A stretch of 64,000 nucleotides of DNA from the NCBI RefSeq assembly GCF_003034845.1, contig NZ_PZKC01000005.1:243163-307162 (forward strand). The letters run 5' to 3'. The notes under the pieces were generated by a model, which was given only the letters and a program-made list of their open reading frames with translations, was not told where the DNA came from and searched no databases. The DNA comes from Pseudothauera lacus. Its GTDB lineage: Bacteria; Pseudomonadota; Gammaproteobacteria; Burkholderiales; Rhodocyclaceae. Shown in pieces: positions 1 to 13,172 of the stretch (position 1 is its first letter; each line of letters opens with the position of its first letter). Made by a program: the position numbers and the translations under genes.

Positions 1-407
1 TGGGCGTCTTTCCGCTCGGCAGCACGATCATCCCGAATCCCTATAACCGCGTTCCCGGCTTCGCCATCCACGGGCACTGGTTCGTCCCCGGCTTCCCGCA
101 GATGGCCTGGCCGATGGTCGAATGGGTGCTCGACACGCACTACGCCCACCTCCATCACGCCGAAGACTACGTCGAGCAATCGCTTACCGTCTGGGACACC
201 TACGAAGGCCAGCTCATCGACCTGATGCGCAGCCTGACCGCAGAGTTTCCCGCGGCTACGCTGTTCAGCCTGCCCACGCTGCCCGGCGAAGGGCAGCGCC
301 GCAGCCTGGAGCTGGGCATGAAGGGCGCGCAGGCGGTGGTGGAGGCGGCGATGGCACGCATCCGCGCCGAACTCGACCGCCGCGGCCACCCCTGGGAGGC
401 GCGCTGA
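1..407 (+). CDS. Molybdopterin-binding (CinA/MoaB-type) domain protein, 3' part only
   Basis: The gene enters from before the window; the reading frame starts at base 3 and stops at 407, so only the last 134 residues are visible. The segment carries NPYNRVPGF and, a few residues later, VPGFPQMAWPM. These match the end of the MoCF/CinA N-terminal fold, which usually reads NP.G.APG then LPGVP.EM. The remaining 90 residues are helical and unremarkable. Family members bind molybdopterin-like nucleotides; the physiological substrate of stand-alone versions is poorly known. The stop lies 5 bases before the next gene, suggesting co-transcription. The family call is likely, a specific function is not claimed. 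Confidence 0.7.
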   Translation, partial: GVFPLGSTIIPNPYNRVPGFAIHGHWFVPGFPQMAWPMVEWVLDTHYAHLHHAEDYVEQSLTVWDTYEGQLIDLMRSLTAEFPAATLFSLPTLPGEGQRRSLELGMKGAQAVVEAAMARIRAELDRRGHPWEAR

Positions 408-412
408 GCGGC

Positions 413-1183
413 ATGCTGCGCCCCAGGCGCGCGACGGCGATCGAGCACGACGCCTGTCTGCTGGTTGATGGCCGCGAACTGCGCTACACCCTGCGTCGCT
501 CAACGCGCCGCACCCTGGCCATGCAGGTCGATGCGCGCGGCCTGCGCGTCGCCGTGCCGCTGCGCTGCGCCGCGGGGGAGGTCGAAGGCTTCGTGCGCCA
601 GCATGCGCAGTGGGCATTCGCCCGTCTTGCGGCGCTTGCCGAACGGCAGCAGCGCAGCGCCTTTGCCATCGTCGACGGCGCCACCTTCCCGCTCCTCGGT
701 CATCCCTGCCGCGTGCGCCTCGGCGGGGGGCGCGGGGCACGGTGGGCACCTGCCGCCGACGGTCATGACGAACTGTGGCTGCCGGCCGCTGCGGCCGACC
801 ACGCCGCGTTGTTGCAGCGTGCCCTGCGGGGGCGGGCGTTGGCGTGGTTTGGCGGGCGGGTGGCCGAGTACTGCCATCGCCTCGGCGTGGCCGCCCCGCC
901 GGTGCGTCTGAGTTCGGCGCGCACGCGCTGGGGCAGTTGCTCGCTGCGTTCGGGAATCCGCCTGCACTGGCGCCTGATCCATCTGCCGCCGGCGCTGGGC
1001 GATTACGTGGTCGCCCACGAAGTCGCCCACCTGCTGGAAATGAACCACTCGCCGCGTTTCTGGTCGGTGGTCGAGTCGCTGTATCCGGACTGGCGTGCGG
1101 CGCGCGTGCGCCTGCGTGCGGCCGCCGCCGGCCTGCCGCTGTTCCTGCCCGGGGAGGATGCCGGGCCCATCAACGAGGATTGA
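413..1183 (+). CDS. YgjP-type M48-like metallopeptidase (DUF45)
   Basis: A 256-residue protein. The C-terminal half has the zinc-protease signature [16 protein letters not shown]: HExxH, then a third histidine followed by the FW typical of YgjP/DUF45 proteins. Upstream lie R.RWGSC-like residues (ARTRWGSC), also a family hallmark. I chose the ATG at 413 because it falls 5 bases after the preceding stop and gives the usual family length. The frame stays open upstream to 122 but would overlap the previous gene almost entirely. Members are cytosolic and their role is unclear; some are linked to SprT-like proteolysis. gloA starts 5 bases after the stop, so the three genes probably share a transcript. 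Confidence 0.85.
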   Translation: MLRPRRATAIEHDACLLVDGRELRYTLRRSTRRTLAMQVDARGLRVAVPLRCAAGEVEGFVRQHAQWAFARLAALAERQQRSAFAIVDGATFPLLGHPCRVRLGGGRGARWAPAADGHDELWLPAAAADHAALLQRALRGRALAWFGGRVAEYCHRLGVAAPPVRLSSARTRWGSCSLRSGIRLHWRLIHLPPALGDYVVAHEVAHLLEMNHSPRFWSVVESLYPDWRAARVRLRAAAAGLPLFLPGEDAGPINED

Positions 1184-1188
1184 ACACC

Positions 1189-1572
1189 ATGCGCATTCTT
1201 CACACCATGCTGCGCGTCGGCGACCTGGAGCGCTCCATCGCCTTCTATACCGAGGTCCTGGGCATGCGTCTGCTGCGCCGCCAGGACTATCCCGAGGGGC
1301 GCTTCACGCTGGCTTTCGTCGGTTACCAGGACGAGGCCGCCGGCGCGGTGCTCGAGCTTACCCACAACTGGGATACCGCGGCCTACGAACTGGGTACTGC
1401 CTATGGCCACATCGCTCTGGCGGTGCCCGATGCCGCCGGCGCCTGTGAGCAGATCCGCGCACGCGGCGGCAAGGTGGTGCGCGAGGCCGGGCCGATGAAG
1501 CACGGCAGCACGGTGATCGCCTTCGTCGAGGATCCGGACGGCTACAAGGTCGAACTCATCGAGCGCGACTGA
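1189..1572 (+). CDS. gloA: Lactoylglutathione lyase (glyoxalase I)
   Basis: A 127-residue vicinal-oxygen-chelate enzyme that isomerises the hemithioacetal of methylglyoxal and glutathione to S-lactoylglutathione in the cytosol. The four metal ligands stand at H5, E56, H74 and E122, the spacing of the short Ni-dependent bacterial GloA. Other signatures are [19 protein letters not shown] near the N-terminus and [12 protein letters not shown] at the C-terminus. The ATG at 1189 follows the preceding gene by 5 bases. The next gene is convergent, and the 50-base gap has GC-rich inverted repeats but no clear U-tract. Confidence 0.96.
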   Translation: MRILHTMLRVGDLERSIAFYTEVLGMRLLRRQDYPEGRFTLAFVGYQDEAAGAVLELTHNWDTAAYELGTAYGHIALAVPDAAGACEQIRARGGKVVREAGPMKHGSTVIAFVEDPDGYKVELIERD

Positions 1573-1621
1573 ACGGAGCGACGGCCGTTGCGGTCGCGCC
1601 CCGGGGGGCGGGAAGTCTGGC

Positions 1622-2680
1622 TCAGGCCTGGTCGCCGTAGCGCTGGCGGATGGAGAGCACCTCTTCCCAGGCGCCGAGCAGGGCATTCACGCACTGCGGG
1701 TCGAAATGGCTGCCGCGGCCGTTGCGCAGCAGCGCCTCGGCGTCCGCCAGCGCCCACGCCGGTTTGTAGGGGCGTGCCGAGGTGAGCGCATCGAAGACGT
1801 CGGCGACGGCAACGATGCGTCCTTCAAGAGGAATCCCGTCACCGGCGAGGCGGCGCGGGTAGCCGCTGCCGTCGAACCTCTCGTGATGGCTCAGGGCGAT
1901 GCTGGCGCCGAACTGGATGATCGGTGAGCTGGAACCTTTCAGGATGTCGTGGCCGATCTCCGGATGGCGGCGCATCAGCGCCATCTCCGTGCTGCTCAGC
2001 GGCCCCGGCTTGAGCAGGATGTGGTCGGGGATGCCCAGCTTGCCGACGTCGTGCATCGGTGCGGCGAGCAGCAGTGCCTCCACGTAGGCGGCGTCACAGC
2101 CCAGTTGGCGGCCGATCAGTGCCGCATACTGGGCCATGCGCTGAATGTGGGCGCCGGTCTCGGGGTCGCGGAACTCCGCCGCGCGCGCCAGGCGGGTCAC
2201 CGTCTCGCGTTCGCGGGCGTGAATCTCCGCGGTGGCGCGACGGACCTCCTCGGCGAGGGTTTCGGCACGGTTGCGGGTGGCGAGGTGGGCTTCGCGCAGC
2301 GCCAGCATGTTGCGCACCCGCGGCTCGAACTCGTGGGCGTCGATGGGCTTGAGGAGGAAATCGTTGGCCCCGGCCTCCAGCGCCTGGTAGCGCACCTTGC
2401 GCTCGTCGCTGGCGGTGACCATCAGGATGGGTACGTCGTTGTGGGCGTGCTCGGCGCGTACGCGGCGGATCAGCTCGACGCCGTTGAGCTCGGGCATCAT
2501 GTAATCGACGACGATGAGGTCCGGTTCGTGGCCTAGGCACCACGCCAGGCCCTCGCGGGGGTCGGCGAAGGCGCGGGGCAGCCAGCCGGGGTGGCGGCCG
2601 ACGAGCTTCTCCATCAGCACCAGATTGAGCGGGGTGTCGTCGATGATGGCGATCTGCATCAGCGGGCCGGGCGGATTCAT
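1622..2680 (-). CDS. Response regulator with HD-GYP c-di-GMP phosphodiesterase domain
   Basis: A 352-residue two-domain protein. The receiver domain covers about residues 8-125, with the acidic pair IIDD near residue 12, phosphoacceptor D59 ([11 protein letters not shown]) and K110 (FLLKP). A short helical linker leads to an HD-GYP domain (about 155-350) with H209-D210 ([12 protein letters not shown]) and [11 protein letters not shown] at 264-274, so the GYP motif is intact. Such RpfG-like proteins hydrolyse c-di-GMP when the receiver is phosphorylated. The first ATG (2680) is used; MQIAII at 2659 is an alternative start. No histidine kinase is adjacent. It is transcribed divergently from tsaD. 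Confidence 0.93.
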   Translation of the reverse strand: MNPPGPLMQIAIIDDTPLNLVLMEKLVGRHPGWLPRAFADPREGLAWCLGHEPDLIVVDYMMPELNGVELIRRVRAEHAHNDVPILMVTASDERKVRYQALEAGANDFLLKPIDAHEFEPRVRNMLALREAHLATRNRAETLAEEVRRATAEIHARERETVTRLARAAEFRDPETGAHIQRMAQYAALIGRQLGCDAAYVEALLLAAPMHDVGKLGIPDHILLKPGPLSSTEMALMRRHPEIGHDILKGSSSPIIQFGASIALSHHERFDGSGYPRRLAGDGIPLEGRIVAVADVFDALTSARPYKPAWALADAEALLRNGRGSHFDPQCVNALLGAWEEVLSIRQRYGDQA

Positions 2681-2803
2681 GGGGGCGATTGTATGCCGGG
2701 GTGCTGCCGGCGTGGACCCATGGCACACCATTTTGAGCACTTTGGCGGCGTTCTGCTGCCTTGCAGTAGAATGCGGCTCCCCCTTGCCAGCCAGAGCGGA
2801 GCA

Positions 2804-3823
2804 ATGAAGGTACTGGGTATCGAATCCTCCTGCGATGAAACCGGCGTTGCGCTCTACGACAGCGCGCGCGGCCTGCTCGGTCACAGAGTGCACTCGCAGA
2901 TCGACCTCCATGCCGCTTACGGTGGCGTGGTCCCCGAGCTCGCCTCGCGCGACCACATCCGCCGCCTGCCGCTGCTGGTGCGCGAGACGCTCGCCGAGGC
3001 CGGCTGTGCGCTGAGTGAGATCGATGCGCTGGCCTATACCGCCGGCCCCGGGCTGGCCGGCGCCCTGCTCGTCGGCGCCGGCGCGGCCGAGGCGCTGGCG
3101 CTGGCGCTCGACGTGCCCGCCCTGCCCATCCACCACCTCGAAGGTCATCTGCTGTCGCCGCTGCTGGCAGCTGACGCGCCCGATTTCCCCTTCGTCGCCC
3201 TGCTGGTATCGGGTGGCCATACCCAGTTGATGCGCGTCACCGGGGTGGGTGAGTACGAACTGCTCGGTGAGTCCCTCGACGATGCCGCCGGAGAGGCATT
3301 CGACAAGACCGCAAAGCTCCTCGGTCTCGGCTATCCGGGCGGCCCCCAGCTCGCGGCGCTGGCCGCCACCGGCAGCGCCGGGCGTTTCCGCCTGCCGCGA
3401 CCGATGCTCAACTCCGGCGACCTCGATTTCAGCTTCAGCGGTCTCAAGACGGCGGTGCTCAACGTCGTTTCCGCACCGGGCTGGCAAGCCGCCGACGCTG
3501 CCGATCTGGCGGCGGATTTTCAGCAGGCGGTGGTCGAGGTGCTGGTCAGGAAGGCCCTCGCCGCGCTGCGCAGCACCGGCCTGCAGCGTCTGGTGGTGGC
3601 CGGCGGGGTCGGTGCCAACCGCGAACTGCGCGCCCAACTCGATCGCGCCGCGGCGCGCCGCGGCTGGCGGGTGTATTACCCCGAGGCCGAACTATGCACT
3701 GACAACGGCGCCATGATCGCCTTTGCCGGAGCGCTGCGCCTGGCGGCTGGCGCAGGCGGCAGCCGGGAAGGGCGGATTGCCATCCGGCCGCGCTGGCCGC
3801 TTGCCGAGCTCATGCGGCCTTAG
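2804..3823 (+). CDS. tsaD: tRNA N6-threonylcarbamoyladenosine synthase catalytic subunit TsaD
   Basis: A 339-residue member of the Kae1/Qri7/TsaD family of the ASKHA fold. It transfers threonylcarbamoyl from TC-AMP to A37 of ANN-decoding tRNAs, together with TsaB and TsaE. Sequence marks are the N-terminal [15 protein letters not shown], the metal-binding [15 protein letters not shown], and the C-terminal [12 protein letters not shown] and CTDNGAMIA segments. The ATG at 2804 is preceded by AGCGGAGCA (ribosome-binding site) and gives the standard length. The gene is convergent with plsY, with only 18 bases between stops and no terminator-like hairpin. Confidence 0.97.
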   Translation: MKVLGIESSCDETGVALYDSARGLLGHRVHSQIDLHAAYGGVVPELASRDHIRRLPLLVRETLAEAGCALSEIDALAYTAGPGLAGALLVGAGAAEALALALDVPALPIHHLEGHLLSPLLAADAPDFPFVALLVSGGHTQLMRVTGVGEYELLGESLDDAAGEAFDKTAKLLGLGYPGGPQLAALAATGSAGRFRLPRPMLNSGDLDFSFSGLKTAVLNVVSAPGWQAADAADLAADFQQAVVEVLVRKALAALRSTGLQRLVVAGGVGANRELRAQLDRAAARRGWRVYYPEAELCTDNGAMIAFAGALRLAAGAGGSREGRIAIRPRWPLAELMRP

Positions 3824-3841
3824 CGCCCCTGGCGCCTTCGC

Positions 3842-4432
3842 TCAGGACTTCTGCCCGATACGCCCCTCGGTGCCGGCCAGCAGGCGGCGGATGTTGGCGG
3901 CGTGGCGCCACACCAGCACTGCGGCCATGACGGCCAGGACGCCCACCACCACGCCGTCACCGACGAGGAAGTAGCCTGCCAGCGGTGACACCAGCGCGGC
4001 GGCCAGCGCCGCGGCCGACGAGTAGCGGCTGAGCAGCGCGGTCAGCAGCCAGACCGCCAGGCACAGCAGGGCCAGCCAGGGGTTGATGCCGGCGAGCACG
4101 CCGAGGGCGGTGGCGACCCCCTTGCCGCCGTTGAAGCGCAGGAAGAGCGAGAACACGTGACCGAAGAAAGCAGCCAGCCCGGCCAGTGCCGCCTCTGCGG
4201 CGCTGAAGCCGAGGGCGGCGGCGATCCACACCGCGGCAGCGCCTTTCAGGCAGTCGCCGACCAGGGTGAGGGCGGCGGCGGCCTTGTTGCCGCTGCGCAG
4301 CACGTTGGTGGCGCCGGGGTTGCCCGAGCCGTAGGCGCGTGGATCGGCAAGGCCGAACAGGCGGCTGGAGACGATGGCGAAGGGAACGGAGCCGAGCAGG
4401 TAGGCGCCGGCGAGCAGGAGCAGGAGGTTCAT
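3842..4432 (-). CDS. plsY: Acyl-phosphate:glycerol-3-phosphate acyltransferase PlsY
   Basis: A 196-residue inner-membrane protein with about five hydrophobic helices. PlsY acylates glycerol-3-phosphate using acyl-phosphate made by PlsX, the first step of phospholipid synthesis. The family's conserved loops are present: [12 protein letters not shown] (about residues 36-47) and [13 protein letters not shown] (about 98-110). The start at 4432 gives [19 protein letters not shown], a typical N-terminal helix. It is divergent from folB across an 85-base gap. Confidence 0.96.
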   Translation of the reverse strand: MNLLLLLAGAYLLGSVPFAIVSSRLFGLADPRAYGSGNPGATNVLRSGNKAAAALTLVGDCLKGAAAVWIAAALGFSAAEAALAGLAAFFGHVFSLFLRFNGGKGVATALGVLAGINPWLALLCLAVWLLTALLSRYSSAAALAAALVSPLAGYFLVGDGVVVGVLAVMAAVLVWRHAANIRRLLAGTEGRIGQKS

Positions 4433-4517
4433 GGGCGGAGGCGGATGGGGCCGTGGAAGGAAACCGGAGAAATCGGCATTGGCGCTACAATGTGCGCGAT
4501 TCTAATCGGGAAGGCCC

Positions 4518-4895
4518 ATGGATTTCATATTTATCGAAGAGCTCCGCGTGCAGGCCTGGGTCGGCATCTATGCGCGCGAAAAGGCGGCGCCACAGACGGT
4601 GGAACTCAATCTCACCTTCGGCGTTCCGGATGCCGCCGCCGAGCATGACGATATTGCCGACACGATCAATTACGCCGAGGTGATCGAACGCATTCGTGCC
4701 GAACTTGCCGAGCGCCATTTCAATCTCATCGAAACGCTCGGCGAGTTCGTCGTCAGCCTGCTGTTCGAGGAATTCGGTGCGCCGTGGGTCAAGATCCGCA
4801 TCGCCAAGACCGGAGTGATGAAAGGCGTGCGTCGGGTCGGGGTATTCATCCAGCGCGGCCGCGCCGGCGTTTCATTGCCCGACGTGCAGTGCTGA
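4518..4895 (+). CDS. folB: Dihydroneopterin aldolase
   Basis: A 125-residue folate-biosynthesis enzyme that converts 7,8-dihydroneopterin to 6-hydroxymethyl-dihydropterin. The N-terminus MDFIFIEELRVQAWVGIYA and the segment DTINYAEVIERI (substrate glutamate region) are typical of FolB. The ATG at 4518 has GGGAAGG four bases upstream. A possible -10 element TACAAT lies at 4486-4491. The gene ends just before a strong bidirectional terminator. folA and thyA, which act in the same folate cycle, lie at the other end of the window. Confidence 0.95.
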   Translation: MDFIFIEELRVQAWVGIYAREKAAPQTVELNLTFGVPDAAAEHDDIADTINYAEVIERIRAELAERHFNLIETLGEFVVSLLFEEFGAPWVKIRIAKTGVMKGVRRVGVFIQRGRAGVSLPDVQC

Positions 4896-4917
4896 GGGTG
4901 CTTGCCGCGCGCAAGAA

Positions 4918-4955
4918 TAAAAATGACGGGCCCGCAGGCCCGTCATTTTTCTTTC
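4918..4955. terminator. Bidirectional rho-independent terminator
   Basis: The stem ATGACGGGCC (4923-4932) pairs perfectly with 4937-4946 around a CGCA tetraloop. It is preceded by an A-run and followed by TTTTTCTTTCT, so it has a U-tract in both directions. It sits between the convergent folB and H-NS-like genes and should terminate both. Confidence 0.93.
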
Positions 4956-4958
4956 TGC

Positions 4959-5336
4959 TCAGCCCTGCTTGATCAGCAGCGCTTCGAGGGCGCCGCCTTC
5001 GGCCAGCCATTTCTCCACCCACAGCGGCTTGCGGCCGCGGCCGGTCCAGGTGGCCTTTTCGTCTTCCGGGTGGCGGTACTTGGGCGCCACGCGGCTGCCC
5101 TTGCTGCCTGCAGCCTTGGCGGCGCGGCGCGGCTTGGCGGCAGCAGCCTTGGGCTTCTTCTCGGTGCCGGCTGCGGCAGCCACGACTTCTTCCAGCGACA
5201 GGCCCTGGTCGGCCGCCATGCGCTGCATCTTCTTGAGCAGGTCCTTGCGCGTGGAGTCGCTGCGGCGGCGGATTTCGTTTTCCACCCTGGCCTGCAGGCG
5301 GCGCAATTCGGTCAGCGACAGGCTGGACAGTTCCAT
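4959..5336 (-). CDS. H-NS family histone-like nucleoid-structuring protein
   Basis: A 125-residue DNA-binding protein. Residues 1-55 form the helical oligomerisation region (LSLTELRRLQARVENEIRRR). An Ala/Lys-rich linker follows (about 60-85), then the C-terminal H-NS DNA-binding motif TWTGRGRKPLWVEKWL near residues 95-111. The TGRGRKP core is the AT-hook-like loop that binds the minor groove. H-NS proteins silence AT-rich, often acquired genes. The start is well supported: AAAGGAG lies 6 bases upstream of the ATG. The upstream 160 bases are AT-rich for this genome and could be self-regulated. Alanine-rich linkers like this are common in betaproteobacterial homologues. Confidence 0.93.
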   Translation of the reverse strand: MELSSLSLTELRRLQARVENEIRRRSDSTRKDLLKKMQRMAADQGLSLEEVVAAAAGTEKKPKAAAAKPRRAAKAAGSKGSRVAPKYRHPEDEKATWTGRGRKPLWVEKWLAEGGALEALLIKQG

Positions 5337-5497
5337 GATTTCTCCTTTATTCGGATCGGGTCATATTGCGGTGAGAATCGACACGCGCACCGAAACATAT
5401 CCATCCAGTTTGCGTGATGCCCGCCATTGTGCAGGAAAAACTCTTACGCAGTAAAACCTTTGTGTTATTTCCGGAGAAATTCTGCGACATCTTGCGC

Positions 5498-5533
5498 GCT
5501 TTTTACCCTGCACTGCTGCGCAGGGTAAAAAGC
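5498..5533. other. Perfect 14-bp hairpin downstream of ybaK
   Basis: GCTTTTTACCCTGC (5498-5511) pairs perfectly with 5520-5533 around an 8-base loop. It starts 5 bases beyond the ybaK stop (minus strand) and lies upstream of the H-NS-like gene. It probably ends the leuS-ybaK transcript, although the U residues fall inside the stem rather than after it. Confidence 0.6.
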
Positions 5534-5537
5534 TGAT

Positions 5538-6026
5538 TCACTGCCCGACCTGAACCAACTGCGGCTGCAGTACGCGCAGGATGTCGTGCGGGTGAACGCC
5601 GACAAGAAAACCGCGCCTGCCGCCGTTGATGTAGACCAGCGGCATGTCGAGGATGGTCTTCTCGATGAATACCGGCATGCGTTTGCGCGTACCGAACGGC
5701 GAGGTGCCGCCGATCAGGTAGCCGCTGTGACGGTTGGCGATTTCCGGGGCGCAGGGTTCGATGCGCTTGCGTCCGGCCTGACGGGCCAGCTCCTTGGTGG
5801 ACACCTTGCGGTCGCCGTGCATCAGCACGATGAGGGGCGCAGCGTGTTCGTCTTCCATCACCAGGGTCTTGATCACCGCGTGTTCGGCCACGTTCAGCTC
5901 GCGCGCCGAAACCCGTGTGCCGCCGTGCTCCTCGTAGTCGTATGGGTGGGCCGAGAAGGCCACGCCGTGCTGGCGCAGGAAGCGGGTGGCGGGGGTTTCC
6001 GGGGCGTGTGCGTCGTGCTTGCTCAT
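5538..6026 (-). CDS. ybaK: Cys-tRNA(Pro)/Cys-tRNA(Cys) deacylase YbaK
   Basis: A 162-residue trans-editing enzyme of the YbaK/ProX family that clears Cys mischarged on tRNA-Pro. Recognisable segments are VIKTLVMED (conserved catalytic-site lysine), HGDRKVSTKELARQAG and GYLIGGTSPFGTRKRMPVF, the GxxSPxG loop region of the family. The start ATG at 6026 is preceded by CCGGAGAATCAAC, a good ribosome-binding site. It is the last gene of the leuS operon, 31 bases after xerD. Confidence 0.94.
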   Translation of the reverse strand: MSKHDAHAPETPATRFLRQHGVAFSAHPYDYEEHGGTRVSARELNVAEHAVIKTLVMEDEHAAPLIVLMHGDRKVSTKELARQAGRKRIEPCAPEIANRHSGYLIGGTSPFGTRKRMPVFIEKTILDMPLVYINGGRRGFLVGVHPHDILRVLQPQLVQVGQ

Positions 6027-6057
6027 GTTGATTCTCCGGCTGTCGCGGACCCGCTGC

Positions 6058-6975
6058 TCAGGCGCGCGGGTGATGGCGGGCGTGCAGGGCCTTGAGGCGC
6101 TCGCGGGCGACGTGGGTATACACCTGGGTGGTGGAAATGTCGGCATGGCCGAGCAGCATCTGCACCACGCGCAGGTCGGCGCCATGATTAATGAGGTGGG
6201 TGGCGAAGGCGTGGCGCAGGGTGTGGGGGGAGATGCGTGTACCCGGAATGCCGGCGCTTGCCGCATGGTTCTTGACGATGCGCCAGAACATCTGCCGGCT
6301 CATGGCGCTGCCGAAGCGGCTGACGAATAGATCGTCGCTGAGCCGTCCGCCGAGCAGTTGCGGGCGGGCGTCGCGCACGTAGGCAGCGAGCCAGTCGGCG
6401 GCGACTTCGCCGAGCGGCACCAGGCGTTCCTTGCTGCCCTTGCCCATCACCTTCAGCACGCCTTCGCCGAGGCTGACGTTGAAGCCCTGCAGGCCGACCA
6501 GTTCGGAGACCCGCAGGCCGGTGGCGTAAAGCAGTTCCAGCATGGCGCGGTCGCGCAGCCCCTGGGCGGTGCCGGGGTCGGGGGCGGCAAGCAGGTCTTC
6601 CACCTGGCGCTCGGAGAGGGTGCGCGGGAAGCGTTGCCCGGGCAGGGGCGAATCGAGCAGGCGGGTGGGGTCTTCGGCGAGTTGTCCCTGGGCGATCAGG
6701 TGGCGGTAGAAGCGCCGCCATGCCGACAGCAGACGGCGCTGGCTGGCGGGACGGGAGCGGGTGCTGAATTCGGCCAGGTAGGCGGCCAGATCGCTGCCGT
6801 GGGCAGCGCGCAGGGTGGTGCCGCGGCGCTGCAGCCAGCGCGCGAAGAGGGCGAGGTCGCTGCGGTAGCCGGCCAGGGTGTTGCGGGCGAGGCCGTGTTC
6901 CAGCCACATCGCGTCGCCAAAGGCATCGAGCTCGGCGATCTCGCCCGCGGGCAGGGTCTGGTCGGCGGCGCTCAT
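6058..6975 (-). CDS. xerD: Site-specific tyrosine recombinase XerD
   Basis: A 305-residue tyrosine recombinase that, with XerC, resolves chromosome dimers at dif under FtsK control. The N-terminal SAM-like DNA-binding domain occupies about 20-105. The catalytic domain shows R in ATGLRVSELVGL, K in GKGSKERLVPLG, the HTLRHAFATHL box (H and R), and LLGHADISTTQVYTHV (H and nucleophile Y). The ASTTQVYTHV-type ending favours XerD over XerC. It starts 22 bases after proA in the same operon and is slightly longer than E. coli XerD. Confidence 0.94.
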   Translation of the reverse strand: MSAADQTLPAGEIAELDAFGDAMWLEHGLARNTLAGYRSDLALFARWLQRRGTTLRAAHGSDLAAYLAEFSTRSRPASQRRLLSAWRRFYRHLIAQGQLAEDPTRLLDSPLPGQRFPRTLSERQVEDLLAAPDPGTAQGLRDRAMLELLYATGLRVSELVGLQGFNVSLGEGVLKVMGKGSKERLVPLGEVAADWLAAYVRDARPQLLGGRLSDDLFVSRFGSAMSRQMFWRIVKNHAASAGIPGTRISPHTLRHAFATHLINHGADLRVVQMLLGHADISTTQVYTHVARERLKALHARHHPRA

Positions 6976-6997
6976 CGACAGGCGCGCGCGGCGGATC

Positions 6998-8275
6998 TCA
7001 GCGCCGGATCTCGCCGTTGCCGAAGACGACCCACTTCTGGCTGGTCAGCCCTTCCAGGCCGACCGGGCCGCGGGCGTGGATCTTGTCGGTGGAAATGCCG
7101 ATCTCCGCACCCAGGCCGTACTCGAAGCCGTCGGCGAAACGGGTCGAGGCGTTGACCATCACCGAGGCCGAGTCGACCTCGCGCAGGAAGCGCATCGCGC
7201 TGCTGTAGTTTTCGGTGATGATGGCCTCGGTGTGGCCGGAGCTGTAGCCGTTGATGTGGGCAATGGCCTCGTCGAGCCCGTCGACCACCTTCACCGCGAT
7301 GATGGGCGCGAGGTATTCCTCGCGCCAGTCGGCGTCGACTGCCTCGCGCAGCCGTTCGGCAGCGACGCCGGCCTCGCGCAGCAGGGCCAGCGCCTCCGCG
7401 CAGCAGCGCATCTCGACGCCCTTGGCGGCGAGCATGTGGCCGATTGCCGGGAGGCACAGGTCGGCGACGGTGCGCGACACCAGCAGCGACTCGGCGGTGT
7501 TGCAGGTGCCGTAGCGCTGCGTCTTGGCGTTCTCGACGATGGGCACCACCTTGGCGGGATCGGCCTCGTCGTCGACATAGACGTGGCAGTTGCCGTCGAG
7601 GTGCTTGATCACCGGCACGCGCGCGTCGCGGGAAATGCGTTCGATGAGGCCCTTGCCGCCGCGTGGCACGATGACATCGACGAACTCGGGCATGGCGATC
7701 AGTTCGCCCACTGCGGCGCGGTCGGTGGTGTCCACCACCTGCACCGCATGTTCGGGCAGGCCGGCGGCAGCGAGCCCGGCGCGCACGCAGGCGGCGATGG
7801 CCTGGTTGCAGTGCAGGGCCTCCTTGCCGCCGCGCAGGATGGCGGCGTTGCCGGACTTCAGGCACAGCGCCGCGGCGTCGGCAGTAACGTTTGGGCGGGC
7901 TTCGTAGATGATGCCGATGACCCCCAGCGGTACGCGCATGTGGCCGACCTGGATGCCCGAGGGGCGGCGCTTGACGTTGCTGATCTCGCCCACCGGGTCG
8001 GCGAGGGCAGCGATCTGTTCGAGGCCCGCGGCCATGGCTTCGACGCCCTTGTCGCTGAGGGTGAGGCGGTCGAGCAGCGCGGCGTCGAGGCCGGCAGCGC
8101 GGGCTTCGTCGAGGTCGCGGGCATTGGCGGCGAGCAATTCGTCACGGCGGGCGCGGATCTCCGCCGCCATCGCCAGCAGGGCGGCGTCCTTGGCGGCGGT
8201 GGAGGCCGCGGCCAGCTGCCGCGAAGCGGCGCGGGCCTGGCGGCCGAGGGTGTGCATGTAGTGCTGGATGTCCAT
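6998..8275 (-). CDS. proA: Gamma-glutamyl phosphate reductase
   Basis: A 425-residue aldehyde-dehydrogenase-fold enzyme of proline biosynthesis; it reduces gamma-glutamyl phosphate to glutamate-5-semialdehyde with NADPH. The catalytic cysteine is in [13 protein letters not shown]. Other family marks are [28 protein letters not shown] and the C-terminal FGNGEIRR. Its partner proB is not in the window. Here it is embedded between holA (31 bases upstream) and xerD, a grouping with no obvious metabolic logic. Confidence 0.96.
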   Translation of the reverse strand: MDIQHYMHTLGRQARAASRQLAAASTAAKDAALLAMAAEIRARRDELLAANARDLDEARAAGLDAALLDRLTLSDKGVEAMAAGLEQIAALADPVGEISNVKRRPSGIQVGHMRVPLGVIGIIYEARPNVTADAAALCLKSGNAAILRGGKEALHCNQAIAACVRAGLAAAGLPEHAVQVVDTTDRAAVGELIAMPEFVDVIVPRGGKGLIERISRDARVPVIKHLDGNCHVYVDDEADPAKVVPIVENAKTQRYGTCNTAESLLVSRTVADLCLPAIGHMLAAKGVEMRCCAEALALLREAGVAAERLREAVDADWREEYLAPIIAVKVVDGLDEAIAHINGYSSGHTEAIITENYSSAMRFLREVDSASVMVNASTRFADGFEYGLGAEIGISTDKIHARGPVGLEGLTSQKWVVFGNGEIRR

Positions 8276-8306
8276 CTTGGCGGTCCGGTGACGGGCGTCG
8301 AAAGGC

Positions 8307-9347
8307 TCAATTAGAGCATCGATTCGCCTTCTGCTGCACCCCCGCGGCTGCCAGGCGCAGGCTGAGCTGGAGGAACTCGTCCCACACGTCGCCGGCGGCC
8401 AGCCCCTTGATGATGCGGTCGATGCGTGCGGCGTGGAGCAGGGCGGCGCGCAGTGCGGCGCTGGAGAGACGGGGCAGGGCGCGGCTGATGGCCTGCTTGC
8501 GGCGTTCGTCGAAGACGCGCTCGGCCTTCAGCAGCGCGGGCAGCGGCTGGCCGCTGTCCTGGCCGCCCTTCACGGTGGCAAGGGTGCGGATCTCGTTTGC
8601 CAGTGCCCACAGCACCAGCGGTGGTGCCGCGCCCTCGCCGGCAAGGCCGTCGAGCAGGCGCGCGCAGCGCGCCGGGTCGCCTTCGAGGACGGCCTGGCGG
8701 AGCTTGTCGATGTCGTAACGGGCGACGTTGAGTACGGCGTCCTGGACCTGGGCGAGGTTGAGGCGGCCCTCGCCGTGGAGAAGCGCGAGCTTGCGGATTT
8801 CCTGGTGTGCGGCGAGCAGGTTGCCTTCGACGTGGTCGGCGATGAAGGCAAGGGCTTCGGCATCGGCATCCAGCCCCTGGCTGCGCAGCCGCGCGGCGAT
8901 CCACGCCGGCAGTTGGGCGCGTTCGGGGGCGTTGGCCTCGATCACCGTCGCCTGTGCGCCCAGTGCGGTAAACCAGGCAGCCTTGCGCGCCTGCCAGTCG
9001 AGTTCGGGCAGGGTGATCAGGGTCACCACCCCGCCGGGCAGTGCCGCGGCATAGCGCTGCAAGGCGTCACCGCCGTCACGTCCGGGTTTGCCGGAAGGGA
9101 TGCGCAGGTCGATCAGCTTGCTGCCGCCGAACAGCGACAGGTTGCCGGCAGCCATCAACAGGCTGTCCCAGCGGAAACCCTGGCCGACCACCAGCGTCTC
9201 GCGCTCGTCGAAACCCTGGCGGCGGGCCGCGGCGCGGATCGCGTCGGTGGCTTCGAGCACCAGCAGCGGCTCGTTGCCGTGCACCACCCACAGTGGCGCG
9301 AGCGGGCGTTCGAGCTGGGCGGCGAGCTGCTCCGGGCGCAGGTTCAC
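8307..9347 (-). CDS. holA: DNA polymerase III delta subunit HolA
   Basis: A 346-residue clamp-loader wrench subunit that opens the beta clamp. It has the degenerate AAA+ fold without Walker motifs, as expected. Residues near the start ([23 protein letters not shown]) match the family, as does [17 protein letters not shown], the beta-interacting region. The start overlaps the lptE stop by four bases (ATGA at 9344-9347), indicating translational coupling. The lptE-holA pairing is common in proteobacteria. Confidence 0.94.
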   Translation of the reverse strand: MNLRPEQLAAQLERPLAPLWVVHGNEPLLVLEATDAIRAAARRQGFDERETLVVGQGFRWDSLLMAAGNLSLFGGSKLIDLRIPSGKPGRDGGDALQRYAAALPGGVVTLITLPELDWQARKAAWFTALGAQATVIEANAPERAQLPAWIAARLRSQGLDADAEALAFIADHVEGNLLAAHQEIRKLALLHGEGRLNLAQVQDAVLNVARYDIDKLRQAVLEGDPARCARLLDGLAGEGAAPPLVLWALANEIRTLATVKGGQDSGQPLPALLKAERVFDERRKQAISRALPRLSSAALRAALLHAARIDRIIKGLAAGDVWDEFLQLSLRLAAAGVQQKANRCSN

Positions 9348-9850
9348 ATCCGTACGGCGGCCAGACGGCGCATCAGCTGTTCAACCAGCTCCTTCTCCAT
9401 GTCGCGTTCGAGCAGCGCCTCTTCCTGCTCCTTGGCGAGGATGCGGTCATCCTGGAAGGTGTACTCGCGCTGTGTGCGCAGCATGGTCGGCGGAATCAGG
9501 GGTTCTCCGCTGCGGTCGAGGAGCTGGAAGCCGAGCTCGCGGGTGAGCTGGTATTCGCGTACCTTGCCGGCCCCGGTGAGGCTGAGGATTTCGCGACCGC
9601 TGCGGTTTTCGAGGATCTGCAGCTGCACGTCGGCCTGCGCGGGGTTGGTGACCACCGTGGTGGTGCCGCTGGCGGCAATCTGCCGGGCGAGCTGGGCGCC
9701 GAAGCCGGTCACCGGGCTGACGCCGAGGTGGATGGTGGAGAAGGCCAGCGCCTGTGGGCCGCGCAGGCGAAAGCCGCAGCCGCCGAGCAGGGCTCCGGCG
9801 CTGAGGGCGGCGCCGGCGAGCAGCAGGCGGCGACGGGAGGGTGTATGCAT
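9344..9850 (-). CDS. lptE: LPS-assembly lipoprotein LptE
   Basis: A 168-residue outer-membrane lipoprotein that plugs the LptD barrel and delivers lipopolysaccharide to the cell surface. The signal peptide contains a twin-arginine-like stretch (SRRRLLLAGAAL) and ends at a lipobox LLGGC, predicting lipidation near residue 25. GFRLRGP directly after the cysteine is the classic LptE start. The gene lies 8 bases after leuS and overlaps holA, the standard leuS-lptE-holA order. Confidence 0.93.
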   Translation of the reverse strand: MHTPSRRRLLLAGAALSAGALLGGCGFRLRGPQALAFSTIHLGVSPVTGFGAQLARQIAASGTTTVVTNPAQADVQLQILENRSGREILSLTGAGKVREYQLTRELGFQLLDRSGEPLIPPTMLRTQREYTFQDDRILAKEQEEALLERDMEKELVEQLMRRLAAVRM

Positions 9851-9858
9851 GGCTGACC

Positions 9859-13122
<3,264 letters not shown>

Positions 13123-13172
13123 TCAGCCGATTCCTTGCAACAGCCTGCGGGCAAGATTCATGCAGGGTTCTC

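Noticed and set aside
6058..6975. A phage or integron integrase from the tyrosine recombinase signature
   Set aside because: Length, sequence and its place in a housekeeping operon indicate XerD; there are no attachment-site repeats or phage genes.
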